Source of the DNA: Herbiconiux sp.
GTDB lineage: Bacteria > Actinomycetota > Actinomycetes > Actinomycetales > Microbacteriaceae
Reading direction: 5' to 3'
Length of the DNA stretch: 58,701 bases
NCBI RefSeq assembly: GCF_023264895.1
Contig: NZ_JAHFUY010000017.1
Coordinates: 1 to 58,701 of the forward strand
In this document: positions 49,086 to 56,864 of the stretch, piece by piece
Numbering within the stretch: position 1 is the stretch's first letter
Layout of the letters: every line of letters starts with the position of its first letter
Made by a program: the position numbers and the translations under genes
The notes under the pieces: model-generated
The model's database searches: none
What the model was told of the DNA's origin: nothing
The model's input: only the letters and a program-made list of their open reading frames with translations

Positions 49086-50216
49086 TCAGAGGTCGGCGGC
49101 GGCGATCCTGATCACCGAGAGGCCGATGACCTCGGCGGTGGCCACCGCGTTCGCCAGGCCGGCAGGACCCGCGAACTCCTCGGCGCCCCGGCTCGTGTGG
49201 TAGCGCCAGCCGTCGGGGCTCCCGACTCCCACGATCGCCGCGCGGGTCACCTGGGTGACGTTGCCGAAGTCGGTGGCGAAGCCGAGGGCCGGCGGATCGG
49301 AGACGAAGTCACGCCCCGCGGCGGCGAAGGCGTCGGCGACGAGCGCCGTGACCCCCGCGTCCGGCTTCACATCGGCGATCTCCGCCGTCGTGCTCCAGCT
49401 CGCCGGGCCGATCAGCTCGTGCAGCTCGGCGGCCAGGGAGTCGAGTTCGGCCTCGGACCAGGCGAAGACGAGGAAGGCGGCCTCGAAGACCATCCCCGCT
49501 GACTCCTCCACGTCGCCGTCGAGAGTGACGCTCTCGATGATGAGGGTGGCCGGGTCGAGGGCGGCGGCGACCTTCGCGACGTTCGCGAGGGCGACCAGAG
49601 GTGCCGACTCCACGTCGCGGCGGAGCGTGCGGCGACCGACGACGCGAGCCGTCTCCCGGCGCATCAGCAGCGAGGTCGGCCACACCGTGTCGATGAACTC
49701 CGGATGCGGGTAGAGGGCGACGTCGATGTCGTCCCACACTCCGCGGGCGGCGGTGAGGGCCTTACCGCTGCCGAGCTCACGGGTGAGCGGCGAGTGGATC
49801 TCGTCAGCCGGGCAGCCCACGATCACCACCGAGCCCGCGAGCTCGTCCTTCACCGCGGCGAGGGCCAGCGCGGCGCCGAGCACCCCGCCGGCCTGGGGGC
49901 CGTGGCCGCAGGCGTGGATCGGGTTCACCTGGCCCTCGTCGTCGATCGAGGCGGGCGCGTCGTAGACCGCGATGACCCCGACGGAGTTGCCGGGAGCGCC
50001 GAAGCCGAGTTCTGCGCGGAACGCGGTCGGCATGCCGGCGACACCCTCCGTGACCGCGTAGCCCGCGTCACGGAGCGTCTCCACCAGGAAGCGGGAGGTC
50101 TCGATCTCGCGGTGGGCGAGCTCCGGATGCTCGTGGACGAAGTCGACGATGCCGCGGATGGTGGTCTCGGCCTCGGCGACGGCCGTCCGGAAGGCCGTGT
50201 CGGTCGTCTCGGTCAT
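49086..50216 (-). CDS. M20-family amidohydrolase
   Basis: A 376-residue M20 metallohydrolase of the aminobenzoyl-glutamate hydrolase/amidohydrolase type: IVDFVHEHPELAHREIETSRFLVETLRDAGYAVTEGVAGMPTAFRAELG, IHACGHGPQAGGVLGAALAL with the metal-binding His-x3-His, and CPADEIHSPL with the Asp-Glu pair. It probably cleaves an amide or N-acyl bond. No step of the known B6 pathway needs an extra amidase, so it may handle a side product or an amide-type substrate. It is first in the ring-cleavage operon. AGGAG precedes the ATG. Confidence 0.83.
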   Translation of the reverse strand: MTETTDTAFRTAVAEAETTIRGIVDFVHEHPELAHREIETSRFLVETLRDAGYAVTEGVAGMPTAFRAELGFGAPGNSVGVIAVYDAPASIDDEGQVNPIHACGHGPQAGGVLGAALALAAVKDELAGSVVIVGCPADEIHSPLTRELGSGKALTAARGVWDDIDVALYPHPEFIDTVWPTSLLMRRETARVVGRRTLRRDVESAPLVALANVAKVAAALDPATLIIESVTLDGDVEESAGMVFEAAFLVFAWSEAELDSLAAELHELIGPASWSTTAEIADVKPDAGVTALVADAFAAAGRDFVSDPPALGFATDFGNVTQVTRAAIVGVGSPDGWRYHTSRGAEEFAGPAGLANAVATAEVIGLSVIRIAAADL

Positions 50217-50315
50217 CTCGGGCTCCTCTCCTCGTGCGGGGGCGTCCCGATCCCAGGACGCGTGATCTGAATTCTTACCATGTAGATCGCAGTGTCAGCA
50301 TATGACGCAGTGCAG

Positions 50316-50340
50316 TGAATTATTCAGGAGATCAGGAGAT
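50316..50340. promoter_or_regulatory. Palindrome TGAATTATTCA and 8-bp tandem repeat upstream of ring-cleavage operon
   Basis: A perfect 11-bp palindrome (50316-50326) is followed by CAGGAGAT twice in tandem (50325-50340), about 100 bp upstream of the M20 gene. TGAA/TTCA half-sites also occur next to the importer promoter (40281-40290). No clean -35/-10 pair was found, consistent with an activated promoter. Confidence 0.4.
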
Positions 50341-50492
50341 GTAACAAGGCTTTAACACTTCGGGGGCGATGCGCTCGCGAGGCACCCGGTTCCCGCGGCA
50401 GGTGTCAAGCCCCCTGCGATGGGGCGGAGGCGGCCGTAGCGTCCTGCACGACGGCGATCGCCGTCATCCGCAGCCGACCGAGAGGACGAACC

Positions 50493-51323
50493 ATGGCAGA
50501 GCAGCAGACCCCGCCCGGCACCGAGCAGGAGATGCGCGAGAAGCCCGACCACGGCGAGACGAGCTACGTGGGCTCTGGCCGCCTCGAGGGCAAGGTCGCC
50601 GTGATCACCGGCGGCGACAGCGGCATCGGCAAGGCCGTGGCCATCGCCTTCGCGCGGGAGGGCGCCGACGTGGTCATCTCCTACCTCGACGAGCACGAGG
50701 ATGCGGCCGAGGCCGTCGACCTCGTCGAGCAGGCCGGCCGCAAGGCGCTGTCGATCTCCGGAGACCTGGCCGATCCGGCGCACTGCCGCGACATCATCGC
50801 GAGCACCGTGGAGGAGTTCGGGCGGGTCGACGTGCTCGTCAGCAACGCCGCGTTTCAGATGGACCACCCGACGCTCGAGGAGGTGCCGGACGAGGAGTGG
50901 GACCGCACCCTCGCCATCAACCTCAGCGCCTACTTCCACCTCGTCAAGGCGGCCGTGCCGCACATGCCCGCCGGCGGGTCGATCATCGGCAGCTCGTCGG
51001 TGAACTCCGACATGCCCTCCCCCACCCTCTTCCCCTACGCGGCCACCAAGGCGGCGATCGCGAACATGAGCGCCTCGTTCGCCCAGCTGCTGGCCGAGAA
51101 GGGCATCCGCTCCAACAGCGTCGCGCCCGGGCCCGTGTGGACCCCGCTCATCCCGGCCACGATGCCCGAGGAGAAGGTGGAGTCGTTCGGCCAGCAGTCG
51201 CCTCTCGGCCGCCCGGCGCAGCCCGCCGAGCTCGCCCCCGTCTACGTGCTGCTCGCCTCCGACGAGGGCAGCTACGTCTCCGGTGCCCGCATCGCCGTGA
51301 CCGGCGGAACCCCGATCCTGTGA
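50493..51323 (+). CDS. SDR oxidoreductase (glucose dehydrogenase/GSP39-like)
   Basis: A 276-residue SDR with an N-terminal extension of about 30 residues typical of the YhdF/general stress protein 39 group: ETSYVGSGRLEGKVAVITGGDSGIGKAVAIAFAREGADV, LVSNAAFQMDHPTLEEV, SIIGSSSVNSDMPSPTLFPYAATKAAIANMSASFA and GIRSNSVAPGPVWTPLIPATMPEE. All active-site residues are present. Likely NADPH-dependent and stress-linked. GAGAGG precedes ATG 50493. Confidence 0.9.
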   Translation: MAEQQTPPGTEQEMREKPDHGETSYVGSGRLEGKVAVITGGDSGIGKAVAIAFAREGADVVISYLDEHEDAAEAVDLVEQAGRKALSISGDLADPAHCRDIIASTVEEFGRVDVLVSNAAFQMDHPTLEEVPDEEWDRTLAINLSAYFHLVKAAVPHMPAGGSIIGSSSVNSDMPSPTLFPYAATKAAIANMSASFAQLLAEKGIRSNSVAPGPVWTPLIPATMPEEKVESFGQQSPLGRPAQPAELAPVYVLLASDEGSYVSGARIAVTGGTPIL

Positions 51324-51340
51324 GCTGGGAGCATCCGCGC

Positions 51341-51676
51341 ATGACCGAGCACGCCGACCTGCCCCTGCCCGACTACGACCACGTCACCGTGGGAGCCCTG
51401 CCCGCCGCCATCGCGCCGCTCGGGGCCGACGAGGTGCAGCAGCTCCTCGACTACGAGCGCGAGCACGCCCACCGCCTGCCGGTCACGACGGTGCTCGAAC
51501 GGCGGATCGAGCGGCTGCGATCCGGCGAGGCCGAACCGTCGACGGGAGGCGGTGCGGCCGGCCGCCCCGAGACCAACGCGGCGCCCGGTGGCCAGGGGGT
51601 GAGCCCCGCCACCTCGGGGCCGCCGATCAACCCGCCGTCGCACGGCACGCCGACGAACCCGGCGCAGCCCCGATGA
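51341..51676 (+). CDS. LPDYD-motif actinobacterial protein
   Basis: A 111-residue protein with the short conserved domain LPLPDYDHVTVGALPAAIAPLGADEVQQLLDYEREHAHRLPVTTVLERRIERL, followed by a disordered Gly/Pro/Thr-rich tail. This domain is widespread in actinobacteria and has no firm function. GGGAG lies nine bases before ATG 51341; an in-frame GTG at 51320 overlapping the previous stop would add seven residues. Confidence 0.75.
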   Translation: MTEHADLPLPDYDHVTVGALPAAIAPLGADEVQQLLDYEREHAHRLPVTTVLERRIERLRSGEAEPSTGGGAAGRPETNAAPGGQGVSPATSGPPINPPSHGTPTNPAQPR

Positions 51677-51686
51677 CCGCACGCCC

Positions 51687-52199
51687 ATGACCGACTCCTC
51701 CCCCACCTCGGCGAGCGCAGCCCGGCCCGGCTGGCGCGCCCGTGCCGAGCGCTCGGCCCAGAACGTGTGGTCGGGCGTGCTGTTCGGGGTGGGGCTCGTG
51801 GCGTTCGTCGACGAGGCCGTGTTCCACCAGCTCCTGCACTGGCACCACTTCTACGATCTGGGCACGCTCGCGCTCGGGCTGATCTCGGACGGGTTCTTCC
51901 ACGCGCTGAGCTGGTTCGCCACGATCGCCGGGCTGTTCCTCGTGGCGGATCTCCATCGGCGGGGTGCGCTGCATGGGGCTCGGTGGGCGGGCGGAGTGCT
52001 CCTCGGGGCGGGAGCGTTCCAGCTCTACGACGGCACCGTGCAGCACAAGTGGTGGGGCATCCACCAGATCCGGTACGTGGAGGATCTGCTCGCCTACGAC
52101 CTGGTGTGGAACATCACGGCGGTCGCGATGATCGCGGCGGGCGTCGTGCTGGTGGTGCGCACCAGGAGGGCGAGGACGCTCGCGCGGGACGTGCCGTGA
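51687..52199 (+). CDS. DUF2243 membrane protein
   Basis: A 170-residue protein with four membrane segments: VWSGVLFGVGLVAFVDEAVFHQLLHWHHFYDLGT, SDGFFHALSWFATIAGLFLVADL, GGVLLGAGAFQLYDGTVQHKWWGIHQIRYVEDLLAYDLVWN, and VAMIAAGVVLVV. The repeated His residues in the membrane (VFHQLLHWHH, FFHALSW, VQHKWWGIHQ) are a family trait suggesting metal or heme contact. Its stop overlaps the start of a CtaG-like gene, a frequent partnership. Confidence 0.87.
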   Translation: MTDSSPTSASAARPGWRARAERSAQNVWSGVLFGVGLVAFVDEAVFHQLLHWHHFYDLGTLALGLISDGFFHALSWFATIAGLFLVADLHRRGALHGARWAGGVLLGAGAFQLYDGTVQHKWWGIHQIRYVEDLLAYDLVWNITAVAMIAAGVVLVVRTRRARTLARDVP

Positions 52200-53011
52200 G
52201 TTCGTCTGTCGCCGCCGGGCTCCACGTGCACGGTGGCGGGAACGCGCTCGAGATCACCCTCGTGCTCATCGCGGCCCTCACGGTCGTCGTCTACACCGGG
52301 GCCGCCGTCGCATCGCGCCGGCGCGGGAGGCCGTGGCCGCTCCACCGCGTCGTGCTCTGGTCATGCGGGGTCGCGCTGGGCACGGCATCCGTGGCGGGGC
52401 CGCTCGCCGCGGCGGCGCACGCGAGCTTCGTGGCGCACATGTGGGGGCACCTGCTGGCGGGGATGCTCGCGCCCGTGCTGCTCGTGCTCGCGGCGCCGGT
52501 CACCCTCGCGCTCCGCACGCTCGACGTGGTGCCGGCCCGCCGGCTCTCGCGGCTGCTGCGGAGCCGCCCGGCGCGGTTCGTCGCGCATCCGGTCACCGCG
52601 GCGGTGCTCTCCGTCGGCGGGCTGTGGGTGCTCTACGCGACCCCTCTCCTCGAGCGGATGCAGGGCGATCCGCTGCTCCACCTCGTCGTGCAGGCCCACG
52701 TGCTCGTGGCGGGCTGCCTGTTCACGGCGGCGGTCATCGGCCTCGACCCGCGCCCGCACGCGCCCTCACGGGTGCTGGTGGCGGTCGTGCTCGTGCTGGC
52801 GACCGCGGCGCACGGGATCCTCGCGAAGCACCTGTACGCGTCTCCGCCCTCCTCGGTCGCCCTCGCGGATGCGCGGGAGGGCGCCCAGCTCATGTACTAC
52901 GCCGGCGCGTGGATCGAGGCCGTGGTGATCGTCGTCTTCTGTGCAGAGTGGTACCGCGCGGGCGGTCGCGGTCTCCGCGCATCCGCCCGGACGGCTAGCA
53001 TTCCAGCATGA
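52196..53011 (+). CDS. CtaG-like cytochrome c oxidase assembly factor (CtaG/Caa3_CtaG)
   Basis: A 271-residue membrane protein with about seven segments: VSSSVAAGLHVHGG start, SFVAHMWGHLLAGMLAPVLLVLAAPVTLALRTLD with His pairs, FVAHPVTAAVLSVGGLWVLYATPL, LLHLVVQAHVLVAGCLFTAAVIGLDP, TAAHGILAKHLYASPP. This is the caa3-type CtaG family, which helps load copper or assemble terminal oxidase. GTG start overlaps the DUF2243 stop (GTGA). Confidence 0.85.
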   Translation: MSSSVAAGLHVHGGGNALEITLVLIAALTVVVYTGAAVASRRRGRPWPLHRVVLWSCGVALGTASVAGPLAAAAHASFVAHMWGHLLAGMLAPVLLVLAAPVTLALRTLDVVPARRLSRLLRSRPARFVAHPVTAAVLSVGGLWVLYATPLLERMQGDPLLHLVVQAHVLVAGCLFTAAVIGLDPRPHAPSRVLVAVVLVLATAAHGILAKHLYASPPSSVALADAREGAQLMYYAGAWIEAVVIVVFCAEWYRAGGRGLRASARTASIPA

Positions 53012-53235
53012 CGAACCCCGGCCCGATCGACGACGTCTCCATCGGCGGAGAGATGATCCGCCTCGGTCAGTTCGTGAAGTTCGCGGGCCTCTCCGACAGC
53101 GGAGGCACCGTGAAGGAGGCCGTCGCCGACGGCGACGTCACGGTGAACGGCGAGGTCGAGTTCCGCCGCGGCCGCCAGCTGCACCCGGGCGACGTCGTGG
53201 GATTCGAGGGGCGCCGGGCCCGCGTCTGCCCGTGA
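53008..53235 (+). CDS. S4-domain RNA-binding protein (YbcJ/YaaA-like)
   Basis: A 75-residue protein: EMIRLGQFVKFAGLSDSGGTVKEAVADGDVTVNGEVEFRRGRQLHPGDVVGFEG is a complete small S4 domain. Such proteins bind structured RNA, often rRNA. The ATG overlaps the CtaG-like stop (ATGA), making it the third gene of a tightly coupled run. Confidence 0.88.
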   Translation: MTNPGPIDDVSIGGEMIRLGQFVKFAGLSDSGGTVKEAVADGDVTVNGEVEFRRGRQLHPGDVVGFEGRRARVCP

Positions 53236-53275
53236 GGTCGAGCCCGCGCGATGCCCCACACGTGCTCGGCGCCGC

Positions 53276-53545
53276 TCACTTGTAGGCGTCGCGCCGGTGC
53301 ACGATCGTGACGACCTCGATGATGACCTGGGCGTCGAGCACCCGGTACAGCACCCGATACTCTCCACGGCGGGCCGAGTACAACGGGAAGAGCGGCTCGC
53401 TCAGCTGCTTGCCGACCCGCTTCGGATTGTCGCGCAATGCGCCCATGATGAACTCGAAGGCCGCCGTGGCCACCTTCTCGGGCAGGTCGTCGGTCAGCGC
53501 CCTCTTCGCCGAGCGGGTGAAGCGCACGTCGTAGTCGCGCCTCAT
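53276..53545 (-). CDS. RelE/ParE-family toxin
   Basis: An 89-residue toxin: YDVRFTRSAKRALTDDLPEKVATAAFEFIMGALRDNPKRVGKQLSEPLFPLYSARRGEYRVLYRVLDAQVIIEVVTIVHRRDAY. It has the RelE core, with Arg in GEYRVLYRV and the terminal HRRDAY, features of ribosome-dependent mRNA nucleases. The start overlaps the antitoxin stop (ATGA). Confidence 0.9.
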   Translation of the reverse strand: MRRDYDVRFTRSAKRALTDDLPEKVATAAFEFIMGALRDNPKRVGKQLSEPLFPLYSARRGEYRVLYRVLDAQVIIEVVTIVHRRDAYK

Positions 53546-53826
53546 CCGGGCAGTCGGCCGGCCTTGACCATGGCCGCGCGCACATCGCCGACGTCCACCA
53601 GGTCGCCGGAGCCGATCTCGGCGAGACCGACCCTGATGGCTTCGACCGTGGGCGCGTCGCTCAGGATGTCGATCGTCTCGACCATCGTGTCGTAGTCGTC
53701 GGCACTGAGCAGCACGGCCGCACGACTGCCGTTGCGGGTGACTTCGAAGCGCTCGTGCGTGGTCGAGGCCGATTCGACGAGCTTCGAGAAGTTCGCCCGG
53801 GCGTCTGCGACGGAGAGAGTGGCCAT
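53542..53826 (-). CDS. Phd/YefM-family antitoxin
   Basis: A 94-residue antitoxin: MATLSVADARANFSKLVESASTTHERFEVTRNGSRAAVLLSADDYDTMVETIDILSD is the DNA-binding and dimerisation part; the C-terminal 35 residues should wrap the toxin. The ATG at 53826 is chosen because a good -10 box ends seven bases upstream, implying a leaderless transcript; the frame could extend to 53862 but would cross the promoter. Confidence 0.9.
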   Translation of the reverse strand: MATLSVADARANFSKLVESASTTHERFEVTRNGSRAAVLLSADDYDTMVETIDILSDAPTVEAIRVGLAEIGSGDLVDVGDVRAAMVKAGRLPG

Positions 53827-53833
53827 GTACAGA

Positions 53834-53862
53834 ATTCTAGCGCACTGCCCACCCCAAGCCAA
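53834..53862 (-). promoter_or_regulatory. Leaderless promoter of the Phd/RelE pair
   Basis: On the minus strand TTGGCT (53857-53862), a 17-bp spacer and TAGAAT (53834-53839), seven bases before the antitoxin ATG. The palindrome AGAATTCT (53831-53838) overlaps the -10 box and may be the autorepression site. Confidence 0.7.
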
Positions 53863-54025
53863 GAGACGGAGCTAATACCGAACGGGCGGATTGTCCTCCG
53901 TCCGCGGCCGTTTGTGAATCCCCTCGGGGCATCCGATGGCCGTGCCTAGCCTGACGCCCATCACACCGAGGGCGTCGCTCGGCCGAGTCTCGCCCTCATG
54001 GATCGGATGGATCGAAGGAGGAGAC

Positions 54026-54499
54026 ATGGGCGTGAAGACAGCGGTCGCCGTCGGGGCGGCCGGAGTGGCCGTGGGACTGGTGGCGAGGACGTTGGTGCGG
54101 ACACGGGCCGACACCGACGGCGACGGCCGGCATCCGGAGGGCTGGAAGGCGGTGACCGTGCTGGGCGACCCGGCCGACTTCGAACGGGCGGAGGGTGGCT
54201 TCCCCGCTCCGCTCGGGCGGCTGGCCGACGTGCTCGAGATCCGGCTGGATCCGGCGCCGGGCGACAAGGGGTTCGAGGTGCATGCGCGGCTCCGCGAGGG
54301 AGCCGACGCGAAATCGCTGATCGGTGACGACGACCCCGACAAAGCCATAAGGGTCGCCTTGCGCGACGCGAAGCAGGTGTTCGAGACGGGTGAGGTCCTC
54401 CGCGCGATCCCGAGGCCGCACGGCCACCGGCCGTCGACGCCCTTCGGGGCCGCGGTCGACAAGGCGGAGGAAGAAGCGAAAGGCGGAGGTGTGCTGTGA
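54026..54499 (+). CDS. Conserved hypothetical protein, partner of zinc dehydrogenase
   Basis: A 157-residue protein with one N-terminal hydrophobic segment (MGVKTAVAVGAAGVAVGLVARTLV) that could be a membrane anchor. The remainder contains WKAVTVLGDPADFERAEGGFPAPLGRLADVLEIRLDPAPGDKGFEVHARLR and PDKAIRVALRDAKQVFETGEVL, resembling proteins found beside zinc dehydrogenases in actinobacteria and distantly the SRPBCC fold. GGAGGAG precedes the ATG. The stop overlaps the next start (GTGA). Confidence 0.75.
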   Translation: MGVKTAVAVGAAGVAVGLVARTLVRTRADTDGDGRHPEGWKAVTVLGDPADFERAEGGFPAPLGRLADVLEIRLDPAPGDKGFEVHARLREGADAKSLIGDDDPDKAIRVALRDAKQVFETGEVLRAIPRPHGHRPSTPFGAAVDKAEEEAKGGGVL

Positions 54500-55665
54500 A
54501 GGCTCTGTGCTGGACCGGAGTGAACGAGCTCGCGGTCGAAGAGGTCGACGATCCGGAGATCCTCAATACTCAGGACATCATCGTGCGGGTGATCCTCACC
54601 ACCTCCTGCGGCTCCGACCTGCACCTGCTCGGCGGCTACGTGCCGACCATGCGGGCGGGCGACGTGCTGGGGCACGAGTTCCTCGGGGAGGTGGTAGAGG
54701 TCGGGTCCGCCGTGACGAAGCACAAGGTCGGCGACCGGGTGGTCGTGTGCTCGTTCATCAGCTGCGGCCGGTGCTGGTACTGCCGGAACGAGATGTTCTC
54801 GCTCTGCGACAACGGCAACCCCAACGCCGGGATCCCCGAGATGCTCTGGGGTCAGGCGCCCGGCGGGTGCTACGGCTACTCCCACGCGCTCGGCGGCTGG
54901 GCGGGAAGTCACGCCCAGTACATCCGCGTGCCGTACGCCGACCAGGGCGCCTTCTCCGTTCCGGAGGGGGTCAGCGACGAGCGGGCGCTCTTCGCCTCGG
55001 ATGCCGCTCCCACCGGCTGGATGGGAGCCGACCTCGGCGGGGTCAAGCCGGGCGACACGGTCGCCGTGTGGGGCGCCGGCGGCGTCGGCCAGATGGCGGC
55101 ACGCGCATCCCTCCTCCTGGGCGCCGAACGCGTGATCGTCATCGACCGCTTCCAGGAGCGCCTCTCCCAGGTGGAGTCGGTGATCGGCGCGGAGACGATG
55201 AACTACGAGACGAGCGAGGTGCTCCCCGAGCTCCGAGAGCTCACGGGCGGCCGGGGCCCCGACGTGTGCATCGAGGCCGTGGGCATGGAGGCGCACAGCG
55301 ACCGGATCGACTTCGCGTTCGACCAGGTCAAGCAGCAGCTGCGCCTGCAGACCGACCGACCCACGGCCGTCCGCGAGGCCATCTTCGCCGCGCGGAAGGG
55401 CGGCAGCGTCTTCGTGCTGGGCGTCTTCGGCGGTGTCGTCGACAAGTTCCCGCTGGGGCCGCTCATGAACAAGGGCCTCATCCTCCGCTCGGCGCAGCAG
55501 CACGGGCACCGCTACATCCCGATGCTCCTGGAGCGGATGGCCCGCGACGAGCTCGTCACCGAGCACCTCGCGACCCACGTGATGCCGCTCGAGGAGGGGC
55601 CGCAGGGCTACGCGATGTTCAAGGACAAGACCGACGGCTGCGTGCGCGCGGTCTTCCAGCCCTGA
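54496..55665 (+). CDS. Zinc-dependent alcohol dehydrogenase (MDR)
   Basis: A 389-residue MDR enzyme: catalytic zinc ligands in TSCGSDLH and GHEFLGE, structural zinc cysteines in CGRCWYCRNEMFSLC, NAD motif VWGAGGVGQMAARASLLLGAERVIVIDR. The C-terminal substrate domain reads LGPLMNKGLILRSAQQHGHRYIPMLLERM. This is the formaldehyde/threonine dehydrogenase-like group. It is coupled to the upstream hypothetical gene and followed 37 bp later by a related dehydrogenase. Confidence 0.9.
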   Translation: MKALCWTGVNELAVEEVDDPEILNTQDIIVRVILTTSCGSDLHLLGGYVPTMRAGDVLGHEFLGEVVEVGSAVTKHKVGDRVVVCSFISCGRCWYCRNEMFSLCDNGNPNAGIPEMLWGQAPGGCYGYSHALGGWAGSHAQYIRVPYADQGAFSVPEGVSDERALFASDAAPTGWMGADLGGVKPGDTVAVWGAGGVGQMAARASLLLGAERVIVIDRFQERLSQVESVIGAETMNYETSEVLPELRELTGGRGPDVCIEAVGMEAHSDRIDFAFDQVKQQLRLQTDRPTAVREAIFAARKGGSVFVLGVFGGVVDKFPLGPLMNKGLILRSAQQHGHRYIPMLLERMARDELVTEHLATHVMPLEEGPQGYAMFKDKTDGCVRAVFQP

Positions 55666-55702
55666 CACCACTCACCGAGAACCATCCAGAAAGGCGAAGG
55701 AC

Positions 55703-56863
55703 ATGAAAGCAGTCGTCTACGACGGCCCGCGCACGGTCAGTGTGCGCGATGTGCCGGATGCCCGCATCGAGAGTCCGACGGACGTGCTCGTGCGCATCAC
55801 GACAACGAACATCTGCGGTTCCGACCTCCACATGTACGAGGGCAGGACCGACTTCGAGACCGGGCGCTGGTTCGGTCACGAGAACCTGGGCGAGGTCATC
55901 GAGGTCGGCGCCGGCGTCGACAAGGTGAAGGTCGGCGACTACGTCGTGCTGCCCTTCAACGTCGCCTGCGGCCACTGCAAGAACTGCGAGCGCGGGTACA
56001 CGAACTACTGCCTGACGGCACAGCCGAGACCCGAGTGGGCGGGAGCGGCCTACGGCTTCGCCGACATGGGCCCCTGGGCCGGCGGCCAGGCCGAGCTGCT
56101 GCGGGTGCCGTGGGGTGACTTCAACTGTCTGCGGCTCGGCGAGGATGCCGCGGGGAAGCAGGCGGACTACGTGATGCTCGCCGACATCTTCCCCACCGGA
56201 TACCACGCCACCGAACTCGCCCATGTGCAGCCGGGCGACCAGACCGTCATCTACGGCGCAGGGCCCGTGGGCTGCATGGCCGCCTACTCGGCCATCCTCA
56301 AGGGTGCGAGCAAGGTGATGGTCGTTGACAGGCACCCCGACCGGCTGCGTCTGGTCGAGGAGATCGGAGCGATCCCCATCGACGACTCCGCGGTCGATCC
56401 GGTCGAAGCGGTCACCGAGCTGACGATGGGTCTGGGAGCGGACAACGGCTGCGAGTGCGTCGGCTACCAGGCGCACGATCCGCAGGGGAACGAGGACCCC
56501 GACCTCACGCTCAACCGATTGGTGAAGTCGGTGCGCTTCACCGGCGGCATCGGTGTGGTGGGCGTGTTCGTGCCGCAGGATCCGGGAGGCCCGGACGATC
56601 TGGCCCAGCAGGGGAAGGTCGCCTTCGACTTCGGGGAGTTCTGGTTCCGCGGGCAGACGCTCGGCAGCGGCCAGTGCCCGGTGAAGCGCTACAACCGGAG
56701 GCTCCGCGACCTCATCGCGGCGGAGAAGGCGACACCGTCGTGGATCGTCAGCCACGAGCTGTCGCTCGACGACGCGCCGGATGCCTACGAGCACTTCGAC
56801 AAGCGGGAGGACGGGTGGACGAAAGTCGTGCTGCATCCCGATCTCGCGGCGGCGGGGGTGTGA
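55703..56863 (+). CDS. Glutathione-independent formaldehyde dehydrogenase-like MDR enzyme
   Basis: A 386-residue zinc MDR: NICGSDLHMYEGRTDFETGRWFGHENLGEVIEVG, CGHCKNCERGYTNYC structural zinc site, GPWAGGQAELLRVPWGDFNCLRLGED, IYGAGPVGCMAAYSAILKGASKVMVVDRHPDRL and GQCPVKRYNRRLRDLI. The AELLRVPxADxN-type segment and length match FdhA-like dehydrogenases that dismutate formaldehyde. AAGGAC precedes the ATG. It is the second of two related enzymes, suggesting aldehyde stress handling. Confidence 0.9.
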   Translation: MKAVVYDGPRTVSVRDVPDARIESPTDVLVRITTTNICGSDLHMYEGRTDFETGRWFGHENLGEVIEVGAGVDKVKVGDYVVLPFNVACGHCKNCERGYTNYCLTAQPRPEWAGAAYGFADMGPWAGGQAELLRVPWGDFNCLRLGEDAAGKQADYVMLADIFPTGYHATELAHVQPGDQTVIYGAGPVGCMAAYSAILKGASKVMVVDRHPDRLRLVEEIGAIPIDDSAVDPVEAVTELTMGLGADNGCECVGYQAHDPQGNEDPDLTLNRLVKSVRFTGGIGVVGVFVPQDPGGPDDLAQQGKVAFDFGEFWFRGQTLGSGQCPVKRYNRRLRDLIAAEKATPSWIVSHELSLDDAPDAYEHFDKREDGWTKVVLHPDLAAAGV

Positions 56864-56864
56864 C

